Assembly (NCBI RefSeq): GCF_014645195.1
Contig: NZ_BMLK01000015.1
Coordinates: 51,194 to 115,193 of the forward strand
Origin: Novosphingobium indicum
Lineage (GTDB): Bacteria; Pseudomonadota; Alphaproteobacteria; Sphingomonadales; Sphingomonadaceae
Length of the DNA stretch: 64,000 nt
Reading direction: 5' to 3'
Shown here: positions 1 through 8,889 of the stretch, in pieces
Position numbering within the stretch: position 1 is the first letter of the stretch
Layout of the letters: every line of letters starts with the position of its first letter
Position numbers and translations under genes: made by a program
Notes under the pieces: generated by a model
Databases searched by the model: none
What the model saw: the letters and a program-made list of their open reading frames with translations, nothing else
Told to the model about the DNA's origin: nothing

Positions 1-483
1 ACGGTCGGTTCCATGCGTATCGCGCAGGGCAAGCCGCTGTGCGGCAACGTCGGGCGCGACTTCGATAAGCACGGTCAGATCGGGGAGCATGCCCTGACTG
101 CCGATGGTATGGAGCGCGATGATATCGTCATCGGACAGGCCACCGCCACCACCTTGATAGGCGCGGCTCGAATCCAGAAACCGGTCGCACACGACCCAGC
201 CCCCGCGGGCCAGCGTCGGTCTGATCAGGCTTTCGACATGGTCGGAGCGCGCGGCGGCGAAAAGCAACGCTTCTGCGCGCGGATTCCATCCTGCGCCTTC
301 GTCGCCGGGTGCGCCTTCAAGCAGAAGCTTGCGGATCGCTTCCGCGCCCGGGGTGCCGCCCGGCTCACGCGTCACCACGACTTCGATCCCGCGCGCGCGC
401 AAAGCCTGGGCAAGAAGCCGGGCCTGGGTCGATTTACCGGCCCCTTCCCCACCCTCGAGCGCGATGAATCGTCCTGTCGTCAT
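1..483 (-). CDS. tmk: Thymidylate kinase (dTMP kinase), 3' end cut by window edge
   Basis: Cytoplasmic kinase that phosphorylates dTMP to dTDP for dTTP supply. Reading back from the ATG at 483 gives 161 uninterrupted codons to the window edge. The P-loop GGEGAGKST is at residues 11-19, the REPGGT nucleotide-binding motif starts near residue 39, and the DRF motif is near residue 100. The family is usually about 205-215 residues, so roughly the last 50 are off the left edge. The start overlaps the stop of the upstream carboxypeptidase gene as ATGA (480-483), which implies translational coupling in one operon. Confidence 0.95.
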   Translation of the reverse strand, partial: MTTGRFIALEGGEGAGKSTQARLLAQALRARGIEVVVTREPGGTPGAEAIRKLLLEGAPGDEGAGWNPRAEALLFAAARSDHVESLIRPTLARGGWVVCDRFLDSSRAYQGGGGGLSDDDIIALHTIGSQGMLPDLTVLIEVAPDVAAQRLALRDTHGTDR

Positions 484-1652
484 GAGAAGAGGATGATAAG
501 CCCGTTCCACAGCCTGTCCAGCGTCCCCGCCTTGCCCACATCGCGCGCTGCGTAGAGCGGGATGTGGCCCGGAGAGAGGCCTTCGACCTTGATTTCCAGT
601 GCCCCGACCTCTTCACCCTTGCGGATCGGGGCTACCAGAGGGCCGCGATAATGCACGGAAAGGGAAATCTTGCGCTGGCTGTCCTTGGGCAGGGTCGCAT
701 GCACCTCGCGGTTGGCAACCAGCGGAACGGAGAGCGCGTCGCCGTTCTGGACTTTGGCTTTCGCGACGGGCTGCCCCTTGTCGAACAGGCGACGCGGCGC
801 CCACGCGGAAAAGCCCCATTCCATGAGGGCCCTTGCGGCTTTATCGCGAATGGGCGTTGTCGGCGATCCCGCCAGAACCATCACGAGCCTGCGGCCGTTA
901 CGCTCGGCCGTTCCGACGAAGTTGTAGCCCGCTTCGCGCGTGTAACCGGTCTTGATCCCGTCCGCCCCGGGCACGACGCCGGTTATGGGATCGTGGCTGC
1001 GCATGTTCACGTCCCCGGCCATGCCCTTCCAGAACCAGCGCTTGTGGCCCGAGAACTCGCGATAGAGCCTCGGATGACGGGTGACCATCGCATCGGCGAG
1101 CTTCACCATGTCGCGGGCCGTAACGTAGGTAAGTCCCTCGTCCATCCAGCCATTGGGCGTGTGGTAGTGACTGCGCGTCATGCCGAGGCGCTGCGCCGCT
1201 GCGTTCATCTTCGCGGTCCACTTGTCCACGCTACCGGCATAGCCTTCGGCGAGCACAACGCATGCGTCGTTTGCCGACTGGGTCATAACTCCATGAAGCA
1301 GATCGCGGGTTGTGGGCCTGTCCTCCACGGTAAGGTACATATTGGTACCTTTGGCGAACCATTCCTTTTCGGTCTCCGGCCGTTCCACGAACACCCGGTC
1401 CAGCGAGAGCCGTCCGGCGTCGATCTCCTCGAACGCGACATAGGCGGTCATCACCTTGGTAACCGACGCCGGTAGGAAGGGCGTATCGGGGTGGCGCGCG
1501 TCGAGAACCTGGCCCGACCCGAGATCGACCAACAGGTGTACCGGTATCGGCTTCAGTTCCGCCGGAGGCACCGGGTTCGCAGCACTGGCAGCCGTGGCGA
1601 CGAGGCCCACCGGCAACGCCATTGCCACCGCAAACTTCACGATCGACTTCAA
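480..1652 (-). CDS. D-alanyl-D-alanine carboxypeptidase (PBP5/6-type, S11 family)
   Basis: Periplasmic serine enzyme that trims the terminal D-Ala from peptidoglycan pentapeptides. I chose the TTG at 1652 (390 aa): it follows a GGGAGAAG ribosome-binding site 7 nt upstream and begins a signal peptide ending near AASA (residues 21-24). A longer open frame runs to 1850 but would overlap the neighbouring gene by 137 bp and places 66 basic residues before the signal. The three penicillin-binding motifs are present: SVTK (63-66), SAN (126-128) and KTG (234-236). A C-terminal PBP5-like beta domain follows. It sits between an RlpA-like gene and tmk, all on the minus strand. Confidence 0.93.
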   Translation of the reverse strand: MKSIVKFAVAMALPVGLVATAASAANPVPPAELKPIPVHLLVDLGSGQVLDARHPDTPFLPASVTKVMTAYVAFEEIDAGRLSLDRVFVERPETEKEWFAKGTNMYLTVEDRPTTRDLLHGVMTQSANDACVVLAEGYAGSVDKWTAKMNAAAQRLGMTRSHYHTPNGWMDEGLTYVTARDMVKLADAMVTRHPRLYREFSGHKRWFWKGMAGDVNMRSHDPITGVVPGADGIKTGYTREAGYNFVGTAERNGRRLVMVLAGSPTTPIRDKAARALMEWGFSAWAPRRLFDKGQPVAKAKVQNGDALSVPLVANREVHATLPKDSQRKISLSVHYRGPLVAPIRKGEEVGALEIKVEGLSPGHIPLYAARDVGKAGTLDRLWNGLIILFS

Positions 1653-1713
1653 GACCCGACTTCTCCCGCGCGCCACTACTCGCGCCTGATTTCTGCGGAG
1701 CCGGTTCTTCCGA

Positions 1714-2745
1714 TCAATCCGCAGACTGGATTCGTGCGTCGCTATAGCCCGCGCTTTTCGCCTTCTCCAGCGCGGGCGCAGCTTGTGCACGGTTTGCGAA
1801 GGGGCCGAGTTGCACGCGCCAGTACTTGCCGCTGTGGCTGATGTTGCCATCGAGCTGCTTGGCAGCCTTCTTGGCGTTGGCTTCCACGCCGAATGCGGCG
1901 ACCTGCACGACCAGCGTTCCCTTCGCCGACGGCGGCGTTGTCGCGGCTTCCGTCGTCGCCGGCTTCGGCGCTTCCGGTTTTGGCGCAGCAGGCGGGACGG
2001 GAGCTAAAGGCGCGATCGCGGCATCCGGATCGACCGAAACGGGCGTTGCAGGCACCGGCGAAGGCTCGGGCGTCGGCATCGTCTTTGGCGGCTTGCTCGT
2101 TTTGACATCCGGCTTCGGCGCAGGGGTCTTCGTCACTGACGGGGAGACCTCTTTCGGCATTGCAGGCGGCGTCGATGGCGATGGGCGCAGTGGCTCCTGC
2201 TCGGCCAGCTTGCGGCGCAGCACTTTCAGAAGCCCGTCGGGCGTTTCCATGCGCTCTGGTGCGCGTTTGCCGGTGCGCAGCAGCGACCGTTCGGGTTCTG
2301 GCGGATTGACCCGCCGCACGCGAACGGGCGAATGCTGCCCAGGTGCCAGGCCGAGTTGCGCGGCGGCCATCGGCGAGAGCTGGATCAGCACGTCGTTGAC
2401 CATGGGGCCACGCTTTTCGAGGCGCAGGAGGATAGTCTTGCCGGTATCGAGAGCGGTAACTTCGACATAGCATGGCAGCGGTAGCGTCTTGTGCGCGCCG
2501 GTAATACCGGACAGTTCCTCGCCGCCGATGGTGGCATAGCCGACCGCGTCGTAGTTGAGCTGGTCCGTTGGGGTCCAGACGGTGTTGCCAATGGTGAAAG
2601 GCTCGCCGACAACCACCGGATAATCCGCCGCCGGTCCCGTTACCGGAGCGGCAGGCCTTTCATCGCGGTCCTTTGCATATGCGGGGCCTGTACTCAGCAG
2701 GAGAAGCGCCGCAAGCGGCAGAACGCGTTTAACGGGCAATCTCAT
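1714..2745 (-). CDS. RlpA-like secreted protein with DPBB fold and C-terminal SPOR domain
   Basis: Secreted protein of 343 aa starting at the ATG at 2745; an in-frame ATG at 2772 would add nine residues before the signal peptide. The signal peptide ends near PAYA (residues 21-24). A double-psi beta-barrel of RlpA type follows (about 42-145, with the hallmark AHKTLPL at 84-90), then a long Pro/Ala/Lys-rich linker (about 150-265) and a SPOR domain (about 270-343) that should bind denuded septal glycan. RlpA enzymes cut such strands, but here the usual NDRGPF is EKRGPM (110-115) and the glycan-cleft segment is shortened, so catalysis is doubtful. The start overlaps the mltB stop by 17 bp. Confidence 0.82.
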   Translation of the reverse strand: MRLPVKRVLPLAALLLLSTGPAYAKDRDERPAAPVTGPAADYPVVVGEPFTIGNTVWTPTDQLNYDAVGYATIGGEELSGITGAHKTLPLPCYVEVTALDTGKTILLRLEKRGPMVNDVLIQLSPMAAAQLGLAPGQHSPVRVRRVNPPEPERSLLRTGKRAPERMETPDGLLKVLRRKLAEQEPLRPSPSTPPAMPKEVSPSVTKTPAPKPDVKTSKPPKTMPTPEPSPVPATPVSVDPDAAIAPLAPVPPAAPKPEAPKPATTEAATTPPSAKGTLVVQVAAFGVEANAKKAAKQLDGNISHSGKYWRVQLGPFANRAQAAPALEKAKSAGYSDARIQSAD

Positions 2746-3763
2746 CAGCAAGCAATCCCACGGACATGGCATAATAGTTTGAGCAGTTGTACTGCAGGAT
2801 TACCCGATAATTCCCGGTTAACAGATAAGCGGGCGTGCCAGGTCCGTCGGGCTGGAACAGCGATGCAAGCATGTCGTTACCGATCGGCTTGAGCGGTGAG
2901 ATGCCGAGTCCGCGCCACTCCGACACAGTCTTCCACTGCGAATGACGGGCGTGGACGCGGTCGCAGCTCGGTGCATTGAGCTTGGTCGTGTAGGTATCGA
3001 CATCGAAGCCGGAAGGCACGGCGACACGCACGCCCCAGGGCTGCCCCTGCCGCCATCCGGCATCGCGGAAGTAGTTCGCGATCGATGCGAGGGCATCGGC
3101 GGAATTGTCGAAGATATCGGCATTGCCATCACCATCCCCGTCCACCGCCAGGCGCAGATAGACGCTGGGCAGGAATTGCGGATAGCCGAAGGCTCCGGCC
3201 CAGCTGCCCTTCAGCTTGTACTGGGGCACGCCGCGGTCCACCATCTTCATCAGGGCGATCAGCTCGCCCTCGAACAGGTCGCGCCGGCGGCCTTCCCACG
3301 CGAGCGTCGCCAGCGAACGGGCAAGATCGAAGTCTCCGGTATAGCTGCCGTAGTTCGTCTCATGCCCCCAGATCGCGAACAGCACGGGTGCTGGCACACC
3401 ATAGCGCTGTTCGATTCCCGGCAGGATCGAGGACAACGAGGCATAGCGCGACCGGCCACGGCTCACGATCGAACTGCCGACGTGCCGGGCGATATAGGGT
3501 GCCATGGGCGGCGGCGCGCTCTGGCGACCGGGCTGCGCAGTGTCGAGCTCTATCACGCGCTGGTTCGGCGTCAGGACGCCCAGGACCGAATTGATGGTCC
3601 GTGCACTGACCCCCTCGCTGCGGGCATGCGAGGCGACGACCTCCATGTACGAGGAAAAGCTCTCCTGCTGCGCATCGGCGCGCATGGCCGGCAAGGGCAC
3701 CATCGCGAGAATGGCGGCAATGAGGGGTAGGCGCAGGCGCTTGCGTGTCGTGTTAGCTGTCAT
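2729..3763 (-). CDS. mltB: Lytic murein transglycosylase, MltB (GH103) family
   Basis: Cleaves the MurNAc-GlcNAc bond of peptidoglycan to give 1,6-anhydro ends, acting in the periplasm or at the outer membrane. The ATG at 3763 gives 344 aa with a basic n-region and signal peptide ending near RADA (28-31). The catalytic glutamate is E135 in the motif IWGHETNYG; the family's more common form has GxESxFG here. The later YPQFLPS stretch and a Ca-binding-like DGDGDG run are typical of GH103. No lipobox is seen, so a soluble periplasmic form is likely. It is the first gene of the minus-strand cell-wall run ending in tmk. Confidence 0.9.
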   Translation of the reverse strand: MTANTTRKRLRLPLIAAILAMVPLPAMRADAQQESFSSYMEVVASHARSEGVSARTINSVLGVLTPNQRVIELDTAQPGRQSAPPPMAPYIARHVGSSIVSRGRSRYASLSSILPGIEQRYGVPAPVLFAIWGHETNYGSYTGDFDLARSLATLAWEGRRRDLFEGELIALMKMVDRGVPQYKLKGSWAGAFGYPQFLPSVYLRLAVDGDGDGNADIFDNSADALASIANYFRDAGWRQGQPWGVRVAVPSGFDVDTYTTKLNAPSCDRVHARHSQWKTVSEWRGLGISPLKPIGNDMLASLFQPDGPGTPAYLLTGNYRVILQYNCSNYYAMSVGLLADEIAR

Positions 3764-3904
3764 CCCTTTGAATTTCGCACAAACCCGCGCCCTTGCAAAC
3801 CGTCCGTTCACCGTTCCGGTGGACAGCCGGCGCACAGGCAATCCCGTTCACCGACGCACACCCCCTTGCACGGCGGACACATTCGGTTATGCGCAAGGGC
3901 GAGC

Positions 3905-3994
3905 GGACAGGTGGCCGAGTGGTTTAAGGCAGCGGTCTTGAAAACCGCCGTGGGTTCACGCTCACCGTGGGTTCGAATCCCACCCTGTCCGCCA
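3905..3994 (+). tRNA. tRNA-Ser (anticodon UGA)
   Basis: A 90-nt class II tRNA. The acceptor stem GGACAGG (3905-3911) pairs with CCTGTCC (3984-3990), with discriminator G and an encoded CCA (3992-3994). The anticodon stem is GCGGT/ACCGC with loop CTTGAAA, placing anticodon TGA at 3939-3941. The long variable arm (about 3947-3968) and the T-loop GGTTCGAATCC fit serine. Confidence 0.97.
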
Positions 3995-4132
3995 ACTCTT
4001 CCGAACCAGGTCGAACGCGTCGATGGTCATCTGGATCGTGGGCGCCAAACTTCCCTGCGTGATCTCGATCAAGGCATGCGGTACAATACCGGCATAGGGA
4101 CCGGTCATTCCTCTCATCGGAGTTCACCTTCC

Positions 4133-4645
4133 ATGTCTGTTGACGCCCTGACGCTCGCCACGCGCTCCGGTATCGATATCGATGTCCGCCCCGTCACGGA
4201 GGCAGACGAGCCCGAAATCGCTGCGTTTTTCGATCGGGTTTCGGATGACGACCGGCGTTTCCGGTTTCTGGCCGCCGGAGATCATGTCACGCATGAGCAA
4301 TTGCAGCCGCTGGTGCACACCGACCACTTCCGGACCGAATCGTGGCTTGCGTTCAATACGGCGAGCGGGCGTCTAGTGGCTTCGGGACTCTTGGCCTGCG
4401 ATGGTCCGCTGGACACTTGCGAAGTTGCCATTTCGGTCGGCGGCGATCATCGCGGCAAGGGCATCGGGTGGGCCATGCTCGATTTTCTGGCGAAGCAGGC
4501 TGAAGCGCGTGGATGCCGCCGCGTGATCTCCATCGAAAGCCGGGACAATCACGCCGCGATCGATCTGGAGCGCGAAAAGGGCTTCACACCGGAGCCCTTC
4601 GACGGCGATCCGACCCTGGTTGTGCTTTCCAAAACCTTTCGCTGA
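4133..4645 (+). CDS. GNAT family N-acetyltransferase
   Basis: Predicted acetyl-CoA-dependent transferase of 170 aa; the substrate is unknown. The ATG at 4133 is chosen because an open frame further upstream would read through the tRNA, and a GGAG lies about 9 nt before it. The acetyl-CoA-binding motif A is seen in VGGDHRGKGIGWAML (R/Q-x-x-G-x-G/A form: RGKGIG), followed by the typical helix and a C-terminal EKGF segment. The domain resembles the GNAT repeat fused to protein acetyltransferases of the Pat type, but here it stands alone. It is monocistronic, downstream of tRNA-Ser. Confidence 0.85.
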   Translation: MSVDALTLATRSGIDIDVRPVTEADEPEIAAFFDRVSDDDRRFRFLAAGDHVTHEQLQPLVHTDHFRTESWLAFNTASGRLVASGLLACDGPLDTCEVAISVGGDHRGKGIGWAMLDFLAKQAEARGCRRVISIESRDNHAAIDLEREKGFTPEPFDGDPTLVVLSKTFR

Positions 4646-4795
4646 TGGGCCCATCAGGTGCGCTCGGCATCCGAACCACGCACTTCGTTGATCTTTAAAG
4701 ACTTATCCACTGAATCCTGAAGGTGCAGAGCCTGTCGCTAACGGTATGGTAACGCCGGGCAGGCACATGCGTCTTCAGCACACAGGGAGACAGTC

Positions 4796-5119
4796 TTGTA
4801 CCAGGAACGGATTTCCGCCCCGAAGGATCAACGAACCGAGCGCAAGGAACGCGTCGGCGTGGTTCTCCTGTGCGAAGTGCGTCAGGGTACACGGCCGTGG
4901 AAGATGGCACGGCTCGAGGATCTTTCGCCCGACGGGTTCCGGATCGCCTGGCTTCCCGATGCGCGCTCCGAACTGCCGCTGCGCATCCGCATTCCCCGGA
5001 TGGAACTGCTGACCGCCCATATCCGCTGGATCCGTGAAGGTGCAGTCGGCTGCGAATTCGCAAGCCCGCTGCACGTGGCCGTCTTCGAGCACATCGTCGC
5101 TGCGGCCGGCGTCAACTGA
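4796..5119 (+). CDS. Stand-alone PilZ domain protein (probable c-di-GMP binder)
   Basis: Small cytoplasmic protein of 107 aa. It begins with TTG at 4796, supported by AGGGAGA five nucleotides upstream. An N-terminal arginine cluster (R13, R16, R19) and D42-x-S44-x-x-G47 match the two PilZ motifs that clamp cyclic di-GMP, although the arginine spacing is not the exact RxxxR. The rest forms the short PilZ beta-barrel (SELPLRIRIPRMELL, IRWIREGAVGCEF). No effector domain is fused, so any output must work through a partner protein. No neighbouring gene suggests the target. Confidence 0.85.
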   Translation: MYQERISAPKDQRTERKERVGVVLLCEVRQGTRPWKMARLEDLSPDGFRIAWLPDARSELPLRIRIPRMELLTAHIRWIREGAVGCEFASPLHVAVFEHIVAAAGVN

Positions 5120-5124
5120 CGTCC

Positions 5125-5158
5125 AAAAAGAAAAGGGCGCGCCGTCAGGCACGCCCTT
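5125..5158 (-). terminator. Rho-independent terminator of the pdhC-lpdA operon
   Basis: Stem of about 11 bp (5133-5143 with 5148-5158, one mismatch, loop GTCA) followed on the minus strand by a U-rich run complementary to 5125-5134. It lies 23 bp past the lpdA stop and separates it from the convergent PilZ gene. Confidence 0.85.
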
Positions 5159-5181
5159 CCCCCTATCTCTGCGGCGAGGCC

Positions 5182-6597
5182 TCAGATGTGGACTGCGCGT
5201 CCGTAGGCCGCGAGCACCGATTCGTGCATCGATTCCGAAATGGTCGGGTGCGGGAACACGGTGTTCATCAGCTCGGCCTCGGTGGTCTCGAGCGTCTTGC
5301 CCACCACGTAGCCCTGGATCATCTCGGTCACTTCCGCGCCGATCATGTGTGCGCCAAGCAACTCCCCGGTCTTGGCATCGAACACGGTCTTCACGAAGCC
5401 TTCCGGCTCGCCCAGCGCAATCGCCTTGCCATTGCCGATGAACGGGAAAGTGCCGACCTTGAGCTCGTAGCCCGCTTCCTTGGCCTTGGCCTCGGTCATG
5501 CCGACCGATGCAATCTGCGGGTGGCAGTAGGTGCAGCCCGGGATGTTGTTGCGGTCGAGCGGGTGTGGATGGACGTCCTTGTTGCCCAGTTCCTGCGCGA
5601 TGGCCTCGGCGGTGGTGACGCCTTCATGGCTCGCCTTGTGCGCCAGCCAGGGGCCTTCGACGCAGTCGCCAATGGCCCAGACGCCCGGCACATTGGTGCG
5701 CCCATAGCCGTCGACCTTGATGTGGAAGCGCTTGTCGGGCTCGATGTTGAGATCCTCGAGGCCGATGTTCTCCACGTTCGGGACGATGCCGATGGCAACG
5801 ATGACGTGGCTGAAATCGGTGGTCTCTTCCTTGCCGTCCTTGTCCTTGATCGTGACCTTGACCGCCTTGTCGCCCTTTTCGATGGCGCCGACGTTGGCCT
5901 TGGTCTTGATCGTCATGCCCTGCTTCTTGAGCTGCTTTTCCAGGAAAGCGGAAACATCGGCATCTTCGACGGGAACGATGCGGTCCATCATCTCGACCAC
6001 AGTCACGTCCACGCCCATGTCATTGTAGAAGCTGGCGAATTCGATCCCGATCGCACCCGAACCGATGACCAGCAGCTTACTGGGCATTTCCTTCGGCGTC
6101 ATCGCATGGCGGTACGTCCAGATGCGTTCGCCGTCGGCCTTGGCCTTGGGCAGGTCGCGTGCACGGGCGCCTGTGGCGATGATGATGTGCTTGGCCTCGA
6201 GCGTCTCGGTGCCTTTCTCGCCGGTCACTTCTAGCTTGCCCGGCGCGGTCAGCTTGCCGGTGCCCATGTGGACCGTGATCTTGTTCTTCTTCATCAGGCC
6301 GGTGACACCGCGGTTGAGCTGGTCAGCCACACCACGCGAGCGCTTTACGACCGCGTCGAGATCGGCGGTGATGTTCTCGGCAGCGAGGCCGTAGTCCTTG
6401 GCGTGCTTCATCTGGTGCATCACCTCACCCGAGCGCAACAGCGCCTTGGTGGGAATGCAGCCCCAGTTAAGGCAGATGCCGCCGAGCCGTTCACGCTCGA
6501 CAATCGCAGTCTTCAGGCCGAGCTGCGCGCAGCGGATCGCCGAAACGTATCCGCCGGGCCCGGAACCGAGAACGATGACGTCGTAGGTATCTGCCAC
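5182..6597 (-). CDS. lpdA: Dihydrolipoyl dehydrogenase (E3 of 2-oxoacid dehydrogenase complexes)
   Basis: FAD enzyme that reoxidises dihydrolipoamide on E2 with NAD+. The GTG at 6597 (471 aa) follows AGGAG nine nt upstream and begins directly before the FAD-binding GSGPGG (11-16). The redox-active disulfide is C42/C47 in GGICLNWGCIPTK. A second nucleotide-binding GxGxxG (VIGSGAIGIEFA) binds NAD, and the C-terminal HPT...E dyad (FPHPTISE) completes the dimer active site. It is the last gene of the run pdhC-thioesterase-thioesterase-lpdA, 4 bp after the preceding stop, so it most likely serves the pyruvate complex. Confidence 0.96.
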   Translation of the reverse strand: MADTYDVIVLGSGPGGYVSAIRCAQLGLKTAIVERERLGGICLNWGCIPTKALLRSGEVMHQMKHAKDYGLAAENITADLDAVVKRSRGVADQLNRGVTGLMKKNKITVHMGTGKLTAPGKLEVTGEKGTETLEAKHIIIATGARARDLPKAKADGERIWTYRHAMTPKEMPSKLLVIGSGAIGIEFASFYNDMGVDVTVVEMMDRIVPVEDADVSAFLEKQLKKQGMTIKTKANVGAIEKGDKAVKVTIKDKDGKEETTDFSHVIVAIGIVPNVENIGLEDLNIEPDKRFHIKVDGYGRTNVPGVWAIGDCVEGPWLAHKASHEGVTTAEAIAQELGNKDVHPHPLDRNNIPGCTYCHPQIASVGMTEAKAKEAGYELKVGTFPFIGNGKAIALGEPEGFVKTVFDAKTGELLGAHMIGAEVTEMIQGYVVGKTLETTEAELMNTVFPHPTISESMHESVLAAYGRAVHI

Positions 6598-6601
6598 TTG
6601 C

Positions 6602-6997
6602 TTAACTCTCCTGTTCGATAGCGGCCGGATCGATCGCACGGGGCTGGCCCGCCTCATCGATGGCCACGAAGGTGAAGACCGCTTCGGTAACCTTCACCCG
6701 TTCTTCCTCATGGCGGTGGCGGCGCCAGGCCTCGATGGCAATCGTCATCGAGGTGCGCCCCACCTTCTGCAAATCGCCGTAGACGGTGACTTCGTCCCCG
6801 ACCTTGACCGGCTTGTGAAACTGCATGCCGTCCATCGCGATGGTGACGGCCCGGCCATGGGCCCGGCGCGCCGCAATGAGGCCGGCGCCCATGTCCATCA
6901 GGCTGACCAGCCACCCGCCGAAGATGTCGCCGTAGGCATTTGCATCGGCGGGCATGGCGGTAGTGCGGATGACCGGCTCGCGATAGGCTTCGCTCAT
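6602..6997 (-). CDS. Acyl-CoA thioesterase, YciA-like hotdog fold
   Basis: 131-aa single hotdog domain expected to hydrolyse acyl-CoA thioesters as a hexamer in the cytoplasm. It carries the full YciA signature: N20, G23-D24-I-F-G-G-W-L and catalytic-type Asp D35 in SLMDMGAG. The segment VKVGDEVTVYGDL is the usual central strand pair. The start overlaps the stop of the paralogous gene upstream as ATGA (6994-6997), and lpdA begins 4 bp downstream, so it belongs to the pyruvate dehydrogenase operon. A role in relieving acyl-CoA pressure is inference from position. Confidence 0.88.
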   Translation of the reverse strand: MSEAYREPVIRTTAMPADANAYGDIFGGWLVSLMDMGAGLIAARRAHGRAVTIAMDGMQFHKPVKVGDEVTVYGDLQKVGRTSMTIAIEAWRRHRHEEERVKVTEAVFTFVAIDEAGQPRAIDPAAIEQES

Positions 6998-7386
6998 GCG
7001 ACGTTCTCGTTCAGCGCTTCGGCGATTGCCTTCGGCCGGTCGTTCTCGTCGAGAACGACGAACGTGAACTGCCCGCTGACGACTTCGGTTCGAGCTTCGC
7101 TCGCCCGGGACCGACCGAACCCGCGTGTGGATACCGTGATCGAGGTGCGCCCGGTCCGTTCGATGCGGGCATAGACGTTGAGTTCATCTCCCACGACCAT
7201 CACGCCGGGAAAGGCAAAGTCCGTCGCCCCGACGACCACGGCCTTCAGGCCGGTGCGCCGGGTGACGAGCGAACTGGCGCCGAGTGCGAGCTGGCACATC
7301 AGCCAGCCCCCGAACACGCCGCCATAGGGATTGAGGTCGGTCGGCATCGCGGTAACGCGAATGACCAGATCGCCCTCGTCCTCCAT
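6994..7386 (-). CDS. Second YciA-like hotdog protein, catalytic Asp replaced
   Basis: 130-aa paralogue of the following gene, sharing the layout through AMPTDLNPYG, VFGGWL and the GDELNVYARI strand. The residues matching D24 and D35 of its neighbour are G23 and A34 (QLALGAS instead of LMDMGAG), so the usual acid of YciA thioesterases is absent. It could be a non-catalytic subunit mixing with its paralogue, or act on another substrate by a different residue. It starts 1 bp after the pdhC stop and ends in an ATGA overlap with its paralogue, so the two are co-translated. Confidence 0.85.
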   Translation of the reverse strand: MEDEGDLVIRVTAMPTDLNPYGGVFGGWLMCQLALGASSLVTRRTGLKAVVVGATDFAFPGVMVVGDELNVYARIERTGRTSITVSTRGFGRSRASEARTEVVSGQFTFVVLDENDRPKAIAEALNENVA

Positions 7387-7387
7387 C

Positions 7388-8725
7388 TCAGACTACCATG
7401 CCCAGCGGGCTTTCGACATACTCCTTGAACGCGGCCATCAGGCGCGCGCCATCGGCGCCGTCGACGGCGCGGTGATCGAAACTGCCGGTTGCTGTCATCA
7501 CGGTGGCTACTCCCAGCGACCCGTCTGGCATGACCCAGGGGCGCTTTTCACCTGCCCCAATGGCGAGGATGGTCGCCTGCGGGGGGTTGATGACCGCGGT
7601 GAAGTGCTTGATGCCCATCATTCCCATGTTCGAGATCGAGGCGGTGCCGCCCTGGTATTCCTCGGGCTTGAGCTTGCCTTCCTTGGCCCGCTTGCCGAGG
7701 TCCTTGGTGGCTGCGGCAATCTGCGAGAAAGACTTGCCGTTGGCATCCTGCACGATCGGGGTGATGAGACCGTTCGGGATCGAGACGGCAACGGACACGT
7801 CGGCGCGCTCATACTTGATAAGCTCGTTACCGGCGAAACTTACGTTGCACTCGGGAACGTCGATCAGCGCCTTGCCCAGCGCCTTCACCAACATGTCGTT
7901 GACCGAGACCTTCTTGCCCTGCTTTTCGAGTGCGGCATTCAGTTCCGAGCGCATCGCCATCAACTTGTCGAGGCGGATGTCCACCGTGAGGTAGATATGC
8001 GGCGCTTCCTGCATCGACTGCGTGAGACGGCGGGCAATCGTCTTGCGCATGCCCGACAGCTTCTCGACGCTGTGCGGGATGCGTTCGTCGAGCAGCGCGC
8101 GGGTTTCGGCAGCCATCTCGATCGCGGCCGGCTTGCCGACCGGTGCGGCGTCGTTGGCGGGCGAGGGCGCAGCGCTCTTGGGCTTGGCCGTGCCGGGCTG
8201 TGCGGCTTCGACATCGGCCTTGATGATGCGGCCATTGGGGCCCGAACCGGTCAGGCTATCGAGATCGACGCCCTTTTCGGCGGCGAGGCGCTTGGCGAGC
8301 GGAGATGCAATCACGCGGCCATCCTTTGAAATTGCGGGTTTCGAAGCAGCCGGTGCGGCAGGCGCCGGCGCGGGTTCTGCAGGTTTGGATTCGGATTTCG
8401 AAGGGGCGGGTTCCGGCGCGGCCTTCGCCTCTTCGGGCTTGGCGGCGGGGGCGGACATTTCCGCCACGTCCGAAACGTCCTCGTCCTCTTCGGCGAGCAG
8501 TGCGATGACCGTGCCGACCTTCACGCCTTCGGTTCCTTCGGGAACCGTGATCTTGCCGATCTTGCCTTCGTCGACGGCTTCGAATTCCATCGTCGCCTTG
8601 TCGGTCTCGATCTCGGCCATGATGTCGCCGGAGCTGACGCTATCACCTTCCTTCACCAGCCATTTCGCCAGTTTCCCCTCTTCCATCGTAGGGGAAAGGG
8701 CAGGCATCTTGATCTCGATAGCCAT
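7388..8725 (-). CDS. pdhC: Pyruvate dehydrogenase complex E2, dihydrolipoyl acetyltransferase
   Basis: Core subunit that accepts acetyl groups from E1 and transfers them to CoA. The ATG at 8725 gives 445 aa, with the lipoyl domain immediately (about 1-78, lipoylated Lys in ETDKATME). An Ala/Pro/Glu linker, a peripheral subunit-binding domain (about 134-170, ASPLAKRLA...GPNGRI) and the catalytic domain follow, ending in the active-site [11 protein letters not shown] motif. A single lipoyl domain and this linker type match alphaproteobacterial PdhC. The E1 genes are not in the window; lpdA three genes downstream supplies E3. Confidence 0.95.
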   Translation of the reverse strand: MAIEIKMPALSPTMEEGKLAKWLVKEGDSVSSGDIMAEIETDKATMEFEAVDEGKIGKITVPEGTEGVKVGTVIALLAEEDEDVSDVAEMSAPAAKPEEAKAAPEPAPSKSESKPAEPAPAPAAPAASKPAISKDGRVIASPLAKRLAAEKGVDLDSLTGSGPNGRIIKADVEAAQPGTAKPKSAAPSPANDAAPVGKPAAIEMAAETRALLDERIPHSVEKLSGMRKTIARRLTQSMQEAPHIYLTVDIRLDKLMAMRSELNAALEKQGKKVSVNDMLVKALGKALIDVPECNVSFAGNELIKYERADVSVAVSIPNGLITPIVQDANGKSFSQIAAATKDLGKRAKEGKLKPEEYQGGTASISNMGMMGIKHFTAVINPPQATILAIGAGEKRPWVMPDGSLGVATVMTATGSFDHRAVDGADGARLMAAFKEYVESPLGMVV

Positions 8726-8889
8726 GGAAGCGTTATCGTCCCTTCTGTTCCTTGGGGAGGTATGGGGCTCGTGCTCTCCTTGGACAAGTTGTAGCCCGCG
8801 CACAAGCGCCTAACGGCGGGATTTCGTATTCACGATGGCTTGCACGGCATCCGGATTAGGAAGATAAGCCCTGCCCGAGAGGAGCATGA

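Noticed and set aside
3842..4132. Upstream in-frame extension of the GNAT gene
   Set aside because: It would translate through tRNA-Ser(UGA); the ATG at 4133 with GGAG is far better.
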